This document shows positions 23,403 through 36,200 of a DNA stretch of 64,000 bases, piece by piece. The stretch covers positions 1 to 64,000 of the forward strand of contig JALECJ010000007.1 in assembly GCA_023515745.1 (NCBI GenBank). Reading direction: 5' to 3'. Each line of letters starts with the position of its first letter. The first letter of the stretch is position 1. The stretch is from Amoeboaphelidium protococcarum (lineage: Eukaryota; Aphelidiomycota; Aphelidea). The notes beneath the pieces were generated by a model that saw only the letters and a list, made by a program, of their open reading frames with translations, was not told the origin of the DNA and did no database searches. The position numbers and the translations under genes were made by a program.

Positions 23403-25004
23403 TCATTAACGCGACGATTTAAACTTGGATTTGAATTTACTTACTCTGCCTGGCTATTCCTATGATTAAGAGTCTTCAGCACCTATCATAGCGGTATCTG
23501 TCATTTAAATATCAGACAATCGCTGCGCCTTCTTCTCTTAATATGCAGTTTTCGCTTACTGTTACAGCTATGCAAACTCATCATCATTATTATTATTACT
23601 ATTGGAGTTGCCAAATGGTGATCCGCTGTTAGTCTTCTTCCGCCTCACTCTAATATCTCCAATGATCGACTATTAAGGTCTTGGTGAATCGTTACGCGTG
23701 GCCATTCTAGATAATTCATGGGCAGTCATCTCCTCATTCTAACCAACATCTTCATCGTCATCACCTTTATTATAAATCTGACCATTTCTAATTCGATCAT
23801 CCACATACTCATGAACCTGCAAATTGTCATCAAATCTGACACTCTTCTGACTACTAGCTGTACTTAGAGACTTGTTAACAGGCTTAATATCACCATCATC
23901 ATCATCATCCATGTCATATTATGGTATGACCCGATCATCCAACGACTATTAATGCTACATTGACTCTTTCAATTACGCAGACGCGTCAAGACCCAGTTCA
24001 GTCTCCCCAGGCGAGTAATTCCAATACTTTTCCAGTAGATGAGCCGGAATACCCATAACATTTTAAGTATCGTACCAATCCTCATCCTCAGAATCCGTGT
24101 CATCATCCTAGCCAGAACTATAACGTTCATCCTCAGACACTTGTCCATGGACTGAATAACCGTATTCATCATTCTCATCTGTCCTATCAATCACTTTGTA
24201 CATTTCCTAATTTGGATCTTGTACACTTTCCTCTTTAAGGTAATTAGCAGCCTTGTTCAAGTCTTCACCAACATTTGATTCATCTTGGGATGTATTTTTC
24301 AAAGATTCAGCATTACCGCCATTGATGACTTCTTGCAAGTGAGCATAGTTGCTATTCAATCCATTGTTATTAGATTATAAACTTTAGTCTTCCATCTATC
24401 CTAAATCGTCCTACTCTTCAGCTTCCGCCGCGTCTAATAAAGCTTAAATATCATCCATATCCTACTCATCCAATCCCACCTTTTAATCTGCAGACATAAT
24501 ACCATTAGAATCAGTTGAGATTGCTACATTTGACACGTTGTTATTATTGCTATTTTTGTTATTATAACTAGTATCATCAATAGATAGATTTTCAAATTCT
24601 TAAATATGCCCTTCCATCATCATCGTCTATTATTATTATTCAGAAGGGTCATTCAATACAGACTACATTTCTCTCACACTTTCAACCTTACGCTGGATGG
24701 ACTCAATCTCTCGCTGGATAGATTAAATTTATTAATCACAATACTACTATCTCCTCTCCATCATCAATCTGAACTCATTCTAATCTAGGCATACATAATA
24801 CTCCATACCAAGATACGCCAACTTACGGTCGCTATTATTATTATTATCATCACCAACAGAGTCTTCATTGATCTACTATTAAAGAGTGGCTTGAGCAATC
24901 TTTTATCTACTCACAAACTACTCCATCTACTAAGACCATTACTACTTTTATTATATCAGAGATTCCACTTAATTCTAAAGAATAGACTAATAATTGGACA
25001 GCAT
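23403..25004 (-). CDS. URI1: URI1/Bud27, unconventional prefoldin, about 533 aa
   Basis: The frame runs from ATG 25004 to TGA 23403-23405. URI/Bud27 is a prefoldin-like cochaperone that binds Rpb5 and helps assemble RNA polymerases. The N-terminal third is an alpha-prefoldin-like double coil with a short beta insert (QSILQNQVESLIQQKQQW, KLAYLGMEYYVCLDQNEF, QQIQSIQREIESIQRKVESV). Then come a long acidic Asn/Asp/Gln-rich region, a short conserved box (SVRFDDNLQVHEYVDD) and the diagnostic C-terminus RVSKFKSKFKSSRQ (human URI ends RVSKFKAARLQQ). Coding-like sequence continues upstream past the ATG but holds an in-frame TGA at about 25100, so an upstream exon is possible. Confidence 0.75.
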
Positions 25005-25256
25005 ATTCTATTCTAAAATGATAATTTTCTCTTCTTTTTAATGACGCCGTAATGAATTGAGTTTAAAGCAGAGAAATGAGCAATTCTCGATCAACGCGTG
25101 TCAAAACTTGGCATTTTCATAACAATTTGATGACTCAACAACTTCTTTCAACATTTAAAGCATAAAAGAGGCAAATAAATGCTCCACTCAACTAAGATAA
25201 ATAGAAATAGAAAGGCAAATAATGTTATAAATCATACAATCTAGTTTATTTTATAA

Positions 25257-26165
25257 TCAGCTTAATGTGAGACCCCAGCATAGTCCAATGAGACCACTGA
25301 TTAGAACGAAGCCAGCTTCGGACAAACGAGAGTAAGTTTTAATGTCCATTGAACTCAGACCGTTCCAAAGTGAGAGAGCATGATTTCTACAACAATGCAG
25401 ATATTTCTACCATCGCGACTCTTCTTCTTATTACTATGTCTAATGACTCTGATGATAGATGGCGAATTTGTTATTACTATCGCGCTGTTCTTCCATGAAT
25501 TAGTTAAGCTTGGAATCTATCGAATCCAAGAGCGTGGTAACATCTGATTAAAATTGATCTTTTGATATAGCAACATCAGACCTCTTATCTACAGCGTACT
25601 CCTGAGATTATGAAGACAATATAGTTTAGTCAAAGTGCACCTTAATCTAGTCCAACATCATCTATCGCTTCCGAGGCTCAATGAAAGAGTAAACTCCGAC
25701 AGCAGTCACAATGTTAACGCCAACTAGAGCCATGGTCCAATAGGTGTTGATCATTCGAATGTGATCACTCCACAGCGACTCTTCCCTGAAGCGATCCCGT
25801 AACGCGTCGATCCACGCAGAGTGAGCTTGATCATGCGTCTACTCTGTCGTATTCAATCTCTACTCCAAGTCGCCTTCCATCTACTCAATCTAATGATCGC
25901 GGGAGTATAGCTACGTGAAGTGGTTCACATCATCCGGTGACCAATTATGCTTTCGCTGGAGGAGGGAGTTCATATCACGTTGGACGCGCGAACGATCTTG
26001 GACCAATTTCTGATACTCAGCCTTGGTGCTCTTTAACTGATTTCTGGCCATAACATACTCGTTCTCCAGAGCCAACACTTTACTCTTCATAGCCTTCAGT
26101 TCTTGATAACCAGTTTTCGACGCCAATAGCAGGAACACTCTATCCAGCGATCTGCTCACTTGCAT
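25257..26165 (-). CDS. SHE9: SHE9/MDM33, mitochondrial inner-membrane protein, 302 aa
   Basis: The frame runs from ATG 26165 to TGA 25257-25259. SHE9/MDM33 is a fungal inner-membrane protein involved in inner-membrane fission. Family features are a coiled coil (YQELKAMKSKVLALENEYV), the conserved block LQRKHNWSPDDVNHFTQLYS with RDHQIEQMEGDL, then RFREESLWSDHIRMINTYW and a membrane helix (MALVGVNIVTAVGVYSF) followed by IEPRKRQMML, and a second membrane helix near the C-terminus (LSEAGFVLISGLIGLCWGL). The presequence is short, so the real start could lie in an upstream exon. This family is a marker for the fungal lineage. Confidence 0.88.
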
Positions 26166-26275
26166 CTTGATTTAGTTAGCTAGGTTGCTAGTTCTATAAT
26201 TTCAGCAAGTGAAGATTTTAAAGATAGCGATTGTGATTGAAAAGGTAAAAAGTTCATAATATGAAAAGTCTTATA

Positions 26276-27638
26276 TCATTGTATTTATTACTGGTTAAAG
26301 TCTGAAGTGTCATTAGCATCGCTCTTACCATAACTTTGATTCAGATTGGACGGTGTGAGATCATAGTCATGAGGGTGATACAGTTCACTCAAGTACCGGT
26401 ACATGTACTGAGGAGAGCATCCCTGCGTGTTGGTTATGAACATATTCACACTGCCGGCATTGATATAATCATAGAGCGGATTGACAACTTGAACATTCTA
26501 CATCAGCGGATCTTGGAAGCTGAGCATATTAGATGGATCTGCGCATATGGAGGCCACATCATCAGCTTTGAATATCGGAGACAACTTGTACAATCCAGTG
26601 CACACCACCACAGGAATCCGGGCAGATTAGGCCACAGCCACGACATTCATAGTGCCTGCAGGTGCAACAATTGATCCATCCGCTAGAATGGCGTGACACC
26701 CAATCATGACCATATTCACACGGGACATCATCATTGCATGTACAGCACAGTCTGGTACCAAAGTGGTGTCGATACCGCTCTTGGCCAGAGATTAAGCCAT
26801 TTCGTGACCGGATAGTTGAGGTGCACACTCTGCCACAATGACCTGGAACTCTCGCTTTCTACGCGCCGCCTTCAGGAACGACTCCACGGTCTTTGAACGT
26901 CCAATGGTCATTATAACATCTTTGGCGTGGATATGGTCCAGAGCTTGGGCGGCGATAGTTTATCCCACAGAGCCAAGTTCCTCAATCAGATCATTGATCC
27001 CCTGAATGAAGGCCGGCTTCAGCGCGTATACATCACCTTGAGTGTAATCAATGTAGTTCATCATGGAATCAGATAGCTGAAGGATACCGCTGAGTGCTGA
27101 ACTGAAGCTAGGCGAAGTTGGCATACTGCCGATCAATAGCGGAGTGGTGGCTCCAGAGAAGGACTGCTACCGTTAGCCACCGCGATTCTACTCCCGTTCA
27201 CTCTACTGCTCATGAATGATTATATCATGGTACTCTTCGCGAATTACATGCATTACACGCCTAGCCGTATTAGCAATAGTAAACTCTACACTCACAATGT
27301 TCTCAAATCATATTTAGAATTCATCGCATTATATAACCGCTTAGCTCTATTTATAAATACCTGCAGGATTAACAAGACTGAGGCGATAACCAGCTTCTTT
27401 CACTAGTTCCAAGAGTTCTTTAACATTGGCCCATCTCCCGTTGGACACTAGGGCGCGCATAACGTATAACACTTCAATCGCGCATCCATATGCTCCATTG
27501 ACTTCTCTACATACAAGCGAAAGTGACCAAAGAAATTGAAATGTAATTGTGTATATAGCACTAGGCATACCTTCGTCGAATTCTAGCCAATAATACTTCA
27601 ATAGCTGACTTGACGTCCTTAATCGATCCTCCCGTCAT
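26276..27638 (-). CDS. GCD7: eIF2B beta subunit (GCD7), 407 aa
   Basis: Exons are 27638-27571, 27506-27361 and 27285-26276, with introns of 64 nt (27507-27570) and 75 nt (27286-27360), both GTAT...GTAG. The stop is TGA 26276-26278. eIF2B is the guanine-nucleotide exchange factor for eIF2; beta is a regulatory subunit. Motifs include [81 protein letters not shown], and the C-terminal [15 protein letters not shown]. Coding-like sequence (ITTEEIVQSVKQRKK) continues upstream of the ATG to a TGA near 27720, so the start may be further upstream. Confidence 0.92.
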
Positions 27639-27787
27639 TTTTTTGCGCTGCTTTACTGATTGAACAATCTCTTCAGTAGTAATTGGGGGAAAGGGCGGAG
27701 CGATCTCACGCGACTCTCTTCAAGATAACAAAGTGTGGTAGACGCAATGTTAAAAGAACAAAATTGAATAAATGACTATTAAGATTA

Positions 27788-29755
27788 TCATTACTGCTAC
27801 TTGTCATACTTTTCAATCATGTTTAGAGTTCTGTTGACGATGAATAAAATGGAGCATAGTTCCTTGGAGAATTCCATCAGAATCATGTAATTGTACAGTA
27901 AAGAGTCTTCTTCTGCATTTCCATGTTTAGGATTACTATTCCACTACTCAAGTCGTTATTTAAAATCTGGGATAGATTCCTTGAGACTTTAGGACTCTTA
28001 AAGAACTTTAAGGAGCGTCTAAACAATGGAGTGCTGCAACACTGGAGATTTGACATCCACCTAATCTTCAATGGATAAAATCCAATTCTAAATCTATCGC
28101 TGTGGGATCATGGCAAGATTAGATAATATACTAGTCAGGACCAGATTGAGAGCGGGTGAATTTCTATAGAATGTCATAAATTTTTCCATTATAAGCTCGA
28201 GAATATCAAAAGTTTCTCGCGACGGAGACGCATCAATTGTAAGATTCCAATGATTGACAATTCTAAAGCAATGTACACTTTTTACGTATGCCTCTTCCAG
28301 ATAGCTATCGATATCACGCGAATTAGGAACAACCAGATCTTAACCTTCCTATGATTTTAAATCTTTGTCTTTCCTTTCATAATCATCAACTATAAGTTTG
28401 AATGGACTATCTGGACGCATTTATAACTGACTAGGTGGACTTTACAAAAGAATCTTCTAGATAATCTTCTACAAAGAGCTCTACCGTCTTATATTTACAA
28501 TCTAGGAACTAGTGCCTCCATCCAAAGACTCTGTAAATATAGGATGGAGAACCAAGCGCGTATAAACGGAGCTATTATAAGTGGTGAATAGGGCATCAAA
28601 CACTTTCCAGGCGTGAATAGAGATTAACTGCTCTTCTGATTGACAGTACTTGTACAGCTTGTCCGATAACTAAGTATCAATAAAGCAGTCCAGAAAAGGT
28701 GCCATCAATAATTCCGTACCACCAATCTCCAGTATAAAACCAGCCAGAAAGTCGAGCCATAATCGCTGCCGAGTCTAATACTTTACCGAATCGCTAGATA
28801 ACACCAACATAATCTTTTTAAATACAATATTCCTCAGCATTTCCTACTTGAAAGCTTCAATCAGCGTATGAGCAATCAAATACTCTTCTCCGATACGATC
28901 CTTGGCAGAAGAGACATTCAAAAGATCAATAATGAATAGAATATAGTCAAACAGGCGTGGGATATCGTAATCAGATTTGACTTCATCCAAAGATTAAGAA
29001 GAGTCTATCACAGCGGACACTTTAACAAATAACTCCGTAAAAATATCAACGATATGGTTTGACAACTTGGACTGCGAGATGTATCGCTGATACTGTGATT
29101 AGATGTTTGCATTAGAATAGTACTGTGAGCATACAACACCAATAACTATCAATAACGCCTCTCTCGATGCAGTCAGCACAACTTCTTTATTAGTGATATC
29201 AAACGAGTATGATAAGATTAGATCGAACAGCTCAAACTCACCAGTCTCTTTGAAAAATAAGATTAGCAGGGGAGGATTCAACTCAAATTGCTTCGACAGG
29301 GCATTTATCAACTTTACCAGTTCCCACAAAAGTTCCTAGTTATCCTGGGCGTGTAACTTTTAATCACAATGCCTCAGTAATTATTCCAGTGGTGAGCGGA
29401 ACGACTCCTCAGGCAAAAGCTGAGCATTTCGCTGAGTGCCCAACAGACTGCTGGTGAATTTACACACCAGAACATCCATTCCGACGGGATTATTCTACAA
29501 AGCCTTCTCCACTAGGTAAGCGAATATCTGATGAGACAGAAAGAACTCCATGCAGTCTTGCTCCTTCAAGTATTTCCTAATGCCATCAACGTGTATAGGG
29601 ATGTTGGTATGTGCAATCAGCCTGTACTGCACGTCGCTCTTGGCATAGTACGCTTCAATGTGATTATAGTGCGCCATCAAAGTCTCAAGAGGTGTCAACT
29701 TTTCATTTATCGGTGCAACCACCTAAGCCAAAATATTCTTTAGATTAGTAAACAT
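27788..29755 (-). CDS. FHIP/RAI16-family protein, 655 aa
   Basis: An intact single exon runs from ATG 29755 to TGA 27788-27790. FHIP proteins link Hook adaptors and dynein to Rab5 endosomes. The N-terminus MFTNLKNILAQVV...ETLMAHYNHIEAYY, followed by NIPIHVDGIRKYLKEQDCMEFFLSHQIF and NPVGMDVLVCKFTSSLLG, follows the family order (HW..I..YY, IP.HL..L, LE.LL, P.GM...L.F...LL). The C-terminus MILMEFSKELCSILF matches the family ending. The rest is helical repeat. More than 20 UAR codons are read as Gln. Human FHIPs are longer (about 970 aa), so this is a compact member. Confidence 0.7.
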
Positions 29756-29936
29756 TATTTTATAGAATGGATTGAATTATATTGGGATCCTTTGAACTTT
29801 TGGGATTATTATCATAAAAGGAAGCTCGTGAAAAGACATAAAACGGCGCTCAGTCTCTTCTCTCCTGCAATTGCTAAGAGGATTCGCGCTAACGACGATC
29901 AAAAAGATTTTATTCTAGCTGAAGATGTAGTCTACT

Positions 29937-30098
29937 ATGCGATTTAATGTAAAGAAGAAGGGACCTATTACTAGTAAGAATGCCAAGTAAATGATATAGT
30001 AGATGGTGGCGTTTAATGATGGTCTGTCACAAGATATCTAGATTCAATTGAGTCAAGTTGTCGACGCGTTGGATTCAATGAAAAAGGCTAAAAAGTGA
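29937..30098 (+). CDS. Possible small basic protein, 53 aa
   Basis: The frame runs from ATG 29937 to TGA 30096-30098, with a lysine-rich start (RFNVKKKGPITSKNAK) and a short amphipathic helix (IQLSQVVDALDSMKKAKK). A second, partly overlapping frame upstream (29757 to about 29935) is also protein-like (WDPLNFWDYYHKRKLVKRHK), so this could be the last exon of a larger plus-strand gene. No family is recognised. The 504-bp gap between FHIP and the coiled-coil gene holds nothing else that I recognise. Confidence 0.3.
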
Positions 30099-30259
30099 TT
30101 ATGGCTCCAAGTGGGTGTTTATGATGGTGTAAATAGAGAGAATATGTGCCTATTTTTAATACTTGAACTGAGTTAATATAGAGATTAGATACTACCCAGT
30201 TTCCTAATACATATCTTTAACATCTGATCAATTCAACTTATTCGACTGTGCAGTTGTAA

Positions 30260-32715
30260 TCAGTAAAAGCGCGGGCGTTTCTTGGTGGAGGTGTACGTGT
30301 TCTAAATACTTGTCAGTCAATATATATAAGGTGCAAATAGACTTTTATGCTTTAGACTTACCTTTGTTTTGTTTTGTACCACTTTGGCCGGACTAGGATT
30401 GGCAAAGCTTAGACCTTCAGATTTCTTGGCGACTACAGCGTGTCCAGCAGTGTTCTCGATCAGCTTTTTCTACAACACATTGTTAAAGATGATATTACAA
30501 TTCCAATGTATTTAAACTTACCTTAGTTTTGGACTTCTTCTGCAGCGCAACTTCGCGGTACACGGATGCGTCACTAAACTCAACGGAATCCTCTTCAACA
30601 GTCAAGTTGGACGACTGCGGCTTCTTGAACAGTCCTCCACGATTGCTCTCGATCGCCGAAACATTGGGACGATCTTTGATATTGATGGAAGTCTGACTCA
30701 GCTTCTTGATTGCAGTAATATCATTGCCACTCTTCTACAGTGATGCAATTTGCTCTTTCAAAGACTCAATCTCACTTACCAGATACATATTCCGATCCAT
30801 CAAGCCCTTGATTTCATTTTTCTGTTACTCTACAGCATCAGAGTTGTCTTTGAGACTCTCTTAATCACGCACTGCAGATTACAGCTACTCAACGCTCTGT
30901 TTCAACTTTTGATTCTCCGTGGATGCTTGATTTAATTGATCACGTAGTTCTTTGACCGTGGCAGAGTCATCATTTCCTTTGACTGCCAGCTATTGCTTGA
31001 CTGTCATCAATGCATCGTGTAAAGCCAGCAATTGATCCCGAACTTGCTATTGTTCCTCAGAGTCAGAACTACGCGACTATAATTACGCCAATATGCTTTA
31101 CAACATGGACATTTGCTGCTGAACATTACCAGACTCTCCATCTTGCCCATCCTTCTGACCAGCAGCTAATTGTTAAGACAGCAATTCAAAGTTGGATTTT
31201 GTAAACGATGACATTTGCTCCAGCTGCTTAGCGATAGCATCCCGATGATTCGAACCATCTTTGCTTATGTTGTAATTGAGTTTATCAAATGCCATTTGAA
31301 ACTCGGCAAGTAAGGACTCAAGGTGTTGACATCGCATAGACAGAGTTTCAACTTCAGTGTCTCGAACAACTACACAAATGTATAAACATACTATACAGAA
31401 GCTTTAGAATTAAACATACCTTTTTGCACGGCCAATTCCTGTTTCGTCTTTGCCAGCTCTTTGACTTCACAGCTCAAATCAGCTATCGTGGACTCATAGG
31501 ACATCTTCACCACTTCTTATTCGCTGCGCAACTTTTCTGACTAGTCTTTGCTATTAGACATGGTCATCTCCAGGCGCGTCTCTGAATCTTGAACTACATG
31601 ATAAGTAATTACACCGAAACTTAGCATAATAGATTAAAAGCATTCTTACGTTTGGCGTTCAACTCTGAGCATTTCTCTTTCAACTGACTCACTTGAAATT
31701 CTTTTTGGGCCAGATCTACTTCAAGACTGATATTATGCATTGTGGCAATGACAATATGTAACATACCTTTCTACAAGAGCTTGTATTTGGCGTGAGCCTC
31801 CTATAGCTTGACAGGCAGTATTTAAAACGCGTCCAGTCTACTTTCTTGCTTTGCCAGCTTATGATTCACTGAATTTATACTACAATTCAGGTAAAGTAAT
31901 CCTGTATTTCCAACTATAAGCACAGACACAGACAAAACTTACAGTTGCATGTAATTCATCTCAATAGTACCCCAAATGTTCAAGTGTTCAGCATGGCGAA
32001 CGGACGCGGCCATCAGCTCCCTATTGCCAGATCTCAGGTAATCAATGTTACGATTAGCTTCGCGAAGCTCATTATCCTTTGCAACTAGATCCTTATCCTT
32101 GCGCTTGCTTTCAGACTTGATCAATGAGTACAACTAAGAAAGCAGATCACCATCACCAGACTTGGATTTCTTACCAGATGCTTGGCCTGACGATTGAGGA
32201 GAAGCTGCAGCCACAACTGGCAATTGCAAAGACTCATTCAAATTCTCCAACTGAAACGAAGCAAGTGGTTCCGCAATCAGTGAATGCTGAGACAGTTGAG
32301 ATTGAGCAGGAGACGGAGGTAAGTTTTCAGATTACGACTTGCCGGTAAAGCTCGACGAAGCCGACGCGTTCTGAAACAGCTCACTATTACTTGGCACAGA
32401 TTTAGGAATTTCAGACACTACGAATAGTTGAATAATATTTTTCAAATTTGTAATTATATTCAGTATATAACACTTACCATGCTATTAACGTGTAGAAATA
32501 CGTGGAACCAGAGGTGGTGGAGGCATTTGAGCATTACTACGTCCAAAGTGTTTGTTTGCTTCCTCGTCATCATTGATGGTGATAATGTCACTGGATGAGG
32601 ATTAACGCGTGCCCAGAGGTAAGTGAGATTACTTTTGTTGACCAACCACGTTCTAGAAAGAGAATTTGCTACTTGAAGACTACTAACCAGCCTGTTTGTT
32701 GTTGTAGTTGAGCAT
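30260..32715 (-). CDS. Coiled-coil protein with eight exons, 693 aa
   Basis: Exons are 32715-32478, 32417-31943, 31879-31767, 31726-31650, 31593-31420, 31369-30522, 30469-30362 and 30308-30260. The seven introns are 60, 63, 40, 56, 50, 52 and 53 nt, all GTAAG/GTATG...AG, and the summed exons give 694 codons ending at TGA 30260-30262. The N-terminus is Ser/Gln/Pro-rich (TRQSSSSDIITINDDEE). A long coiled coil follows (SESKRKDKDLVAKDNELREA ... SQLKEKCSELNAKLQDSETR ... ELRDQLNQASTENQKLKQSV), then a basic tail (KKRPRFY). The composition suits a cytoskeletal or spindle-pole/kinetochore scaffold, but no family motif is recognised. It is by far the most intron-rich gene here. Confidence 0.75.
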
Positions 32716-33274
32716 GATGTTGCTGTTATTTACAGAATGTCCAAAGTTTGAAACAGAAGAAGGAGATCACGATCTGGTGAAACGGTTTGAAACATTCAAC
32801 GCCAACTCCATGCTGGTCTCAAACGCTCATGACAGAAACACTGTTGCGTTAAAGGCACTCATATCTGACATTGACTGACATTAATATCCATTCACTGCTA
32901 AAACTTCACTGTGTACGATAAAAAATAACACATTGGTTATATAACTAGTGATCGGTTCGAATAAGTTTTTATAAAGATCATCATTTCAACGTCCATTTTC
33001 AATCTATAATATTAGTCAGTAGACATTCCATCACAGTACACAAATATTGATGTGAATGTCCAGATAGACGAAATTGCAGAGAAATGCTATTCAAATACAT
33101 TGATTCCGCAGACATTCAATGTGTGATGAAATGAATCGGCGAATCTCTATTTTGTTTCAACTCTGAAACGGATCTTTCCAGAAGTTTGTTCCTCTCCCTT
33201 TGTCATTGATATTCAGTATTAACGTACTACTTATTTGAGTACTTCATAAAGCAATTTTTGATCCTGATTAGCAC
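32716..33274. promoter_or_regulatory. Divergent intergenic region
   Basis: This 559-bp gap lies between the coiled-coil gene (minus) and chitin synthase (plus). Immediately upstream of the coiled-coil ATG, the same frame stays coding-like across one TGA (NRFTRS, TGA, SPSSVSNFGH), so a 5' exon or an in-frame upstream ORF is possible. The remainder is AT-rich and presumably carries both promoters. Confidence 0.4.
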
Positions 33275-36200
33275 ATGCCTGAAGATAATAAGCCATCTTA
33301 GAATAAGGACCACAGCAAAAAGAATAGTCTCCAAGACTAAAAGTTGGCTCCTGGCTCACCCAAGCTCCAGAGTGAGAAGAAGTCCACTTTGCGCAATAAG
33401 TTGATGAACACTGCATAGCCTGCAGATGTCAGTGTGCCCATCACTCAGACACCTGGAACTTTAGGTACTGGTAGTGCCAAAGCATCTCCTATCAATATAT
33501 CCAGCACGAAGCTCAACAGTATCATGAGTGTCTCCAATCTGTAGCCATCGGCTGCTGTGTCAAAGGCTTCAACGGCAAAGACTGGATTATCGCTGAGCAA
33601 GACTGATCGTTCAAAATCGCAGCATTATGTGAGGTAATAGATTTAAGCTGGAGTTCCGGTATCTCAATTACCGAAGGTGAACAGGTTGATGAATAGTGAT
33701 GGAAAATGTCAGAGGGTGTGGGAAGTTGCTGCATTGGTTCTTAGTTGTTACATTCCGAATGTTTACATTGAGAAAGTGCTTAAGAAGACTGATCCTGGCG
33801 TGAAGCAGGCATACCGAGAGAAGGTGGCTCTATGTACTATATCTGCGCTCATGTGTATATTCCTGTGCTTCTTCACTTTCTTCTACCAGTCCAGCTCTTG
33901 TCCTCCACCGAATGGTTCCCAGTATAATTTTAAAGACATCAAAGGTGGAAACTATTTACCTGCCGGGAAAGTGGTAGTCTATGGACAAGTTTATGACATT
34001 AAATCTTGGTTTAACGAGAAGCATCCAGCTATACAAGGCGTTTAGAGTATGGGGAAGCTCATATCCGAAGGTGCTCCTTATGATATATCTGGAATGTTTG
34101 AGTGGGATAATGGTGCTTGTGCGTAGTTTTCGAATGTAAGGCCTGATTGCGATTATGCCAAGATATTCTCTAAATAGTTTTCTGGTAAAAGTGGTCTCAG
34201 ACATTGTCATAAATTGAGTTCGTCTGACTCCATCCTTAGTCCTTTGCGAGTTGGAGATGTTTACTTCACCTGGGAGAGTGTTACTGAATAAGCTCCTTCT
34301 GGTTCCAAATCCAATTACATGGTTTATAATGGCCTTGTGCTTGATATGGGTCGATATTTGAGTGGCGAATAGTAGTTTGGTCCTGAAGTTGACTTATTAG
34401 TCCGTAGAGCTTTAGGCAGTGATGCATCGTCATACTTTGGAAAGAGTCCTGAATTAAAGCAGATTGGAGATTGTATGGCCGCAATGTATACAGCCGGTAC
34501 AATAGAGAAGGATCCTATCCTGTGTCTTGCTGCCAATACGATTTTGAATATCGCTCTAATCATGATTTGCTCATTGGTCATGGTAAGATTTATACTGGCG
34601 GTGTTTTTCGGATGGTTCTTGTCATGGTAGCTTGGTAAGATTTAAGCATCTCGGACACTTTTCCAAGTTGCCGCCGGCTCTGATGTTGAGAACAAGCACG
34701 TTTAATCAGTTGGCACTGGAGTAACTGCAGCTACTCATCCTTAATCGTTTTCCCTTTTTCATGTGGTGGACTTTGACGTTCGGTATAGAGAATTGTACAC
34801 TTTGTGTTTAGTTACTGCTTATTCTGAGGGTGAAGCTGGACTTAGAACGACTATAGACTCTTTGGCTTAGACTGATTATCACGATAACTATAAGCTGATT
34901 TTTGTTGTCGCGGATGGAGTTGTTTAAGGTGCAGGCAATCCAAAACCAACTGGAGATATTGTGCTTGACATGATGTAGTTGGATGAAGCTATGCATGGAC
35001 CTGTCACCTATGAGACTGTTGTAGATGAGAAAACGAAAGAGGAAAAGAAGATTTTAAAGTGTAGAAATTCTGAGCCTCAGAGTTATAAAGCAATCGGAGC
35101 CGGATCCAAGTAGCATAATATGGCCAAGATCTACTGTGGTACTTACTTGACTGGAAATAGACGTGTTGCCATGATTTTGGTTTATAAGTTCGGAACTCCA
35201 GCGGAGCAAAGTGGTGCAAAAGCTGGTAATCGAGGCAAGAGAGATTCACAGATTGTGCTCATGGATTTTTTATCGAAAATTATGCTCAATGAGCCACTAT
35301 CAGCGGCTTAATATGATCTATTTCTCAAATGGTCCCACATAATGACCGTATAGAATGATTCTGTTGTTAAAGTCACTCCAGACATGTTTGAAATTGTGCT
35401 GATGGTTGATGCAGACACCAAAGTTTTACCGGATTCTTTATCTAGAATGGTTAGTGTCATGTAGCGTGATCCTTCTGTGATGGGTTTGTGCGGAGAGACG
35501 AGAATTATGAACAAGAATGAGAGTTGGGTCTCCATGATCTAGGTGTTCGAGTATTACACCAGTCATCATTTGGACAAGGCTTTCGAGTCCATATTTGGAG
35601 GTGTCACTTGTCTGCCTGGATGCTTCTGCATGTATAGGATTAAAGCTCCAAAGCCCCTGCCTTTACATCTTAGAGACGAACCCAATGCAGAGGAATTATG
35701 TGATTGGATTCCCATCATTTCTAATCCAGACATTGTTGCGGATTATAGCGAGTCTAATGTTGACACTTTACATAAGAAGAATCTTCTCTTGCTTGGTGAA
35801 GATCGATACTTGACCACGTTAATGTTGAGAACGTTCCCCAAGCGTAAGATGATGTTTGTTCCTAAAGCATTATGTAAAACTCAGGTGCCTGCAGAGTTTT
35901 AGGTATTACTTTCACAAAGACGTCGCTGGATCAACTCGACTGTACATAACTTGATGGAGCTGATATTGGTGAGGGAGCTGTGCGGGACTTTCTGTTTTTC
36001 TATGCAATTTGTCGTGTTTTTAGGACTTGTAGGAACTGCCACTCTACCTGCTGCAATTATATTCACATTAGTCATGATCATAAGATCGGCCATTAGTGAG
36101 CCGTAATGGGTACCTCTCGGATTGCTGGCCGCCATCTTGGGTTTGCCTGCTGTGTTGATAATGCTAACCGCTGGCAAGACCATCTACATCTATTATATGC

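Noticed and set aside
33522-33734. Minus-strand frame opposite the chitin synthase N-terminus
   Set aside because: It overlaps the intact chitin synthase gene and carries no recognisable motif.
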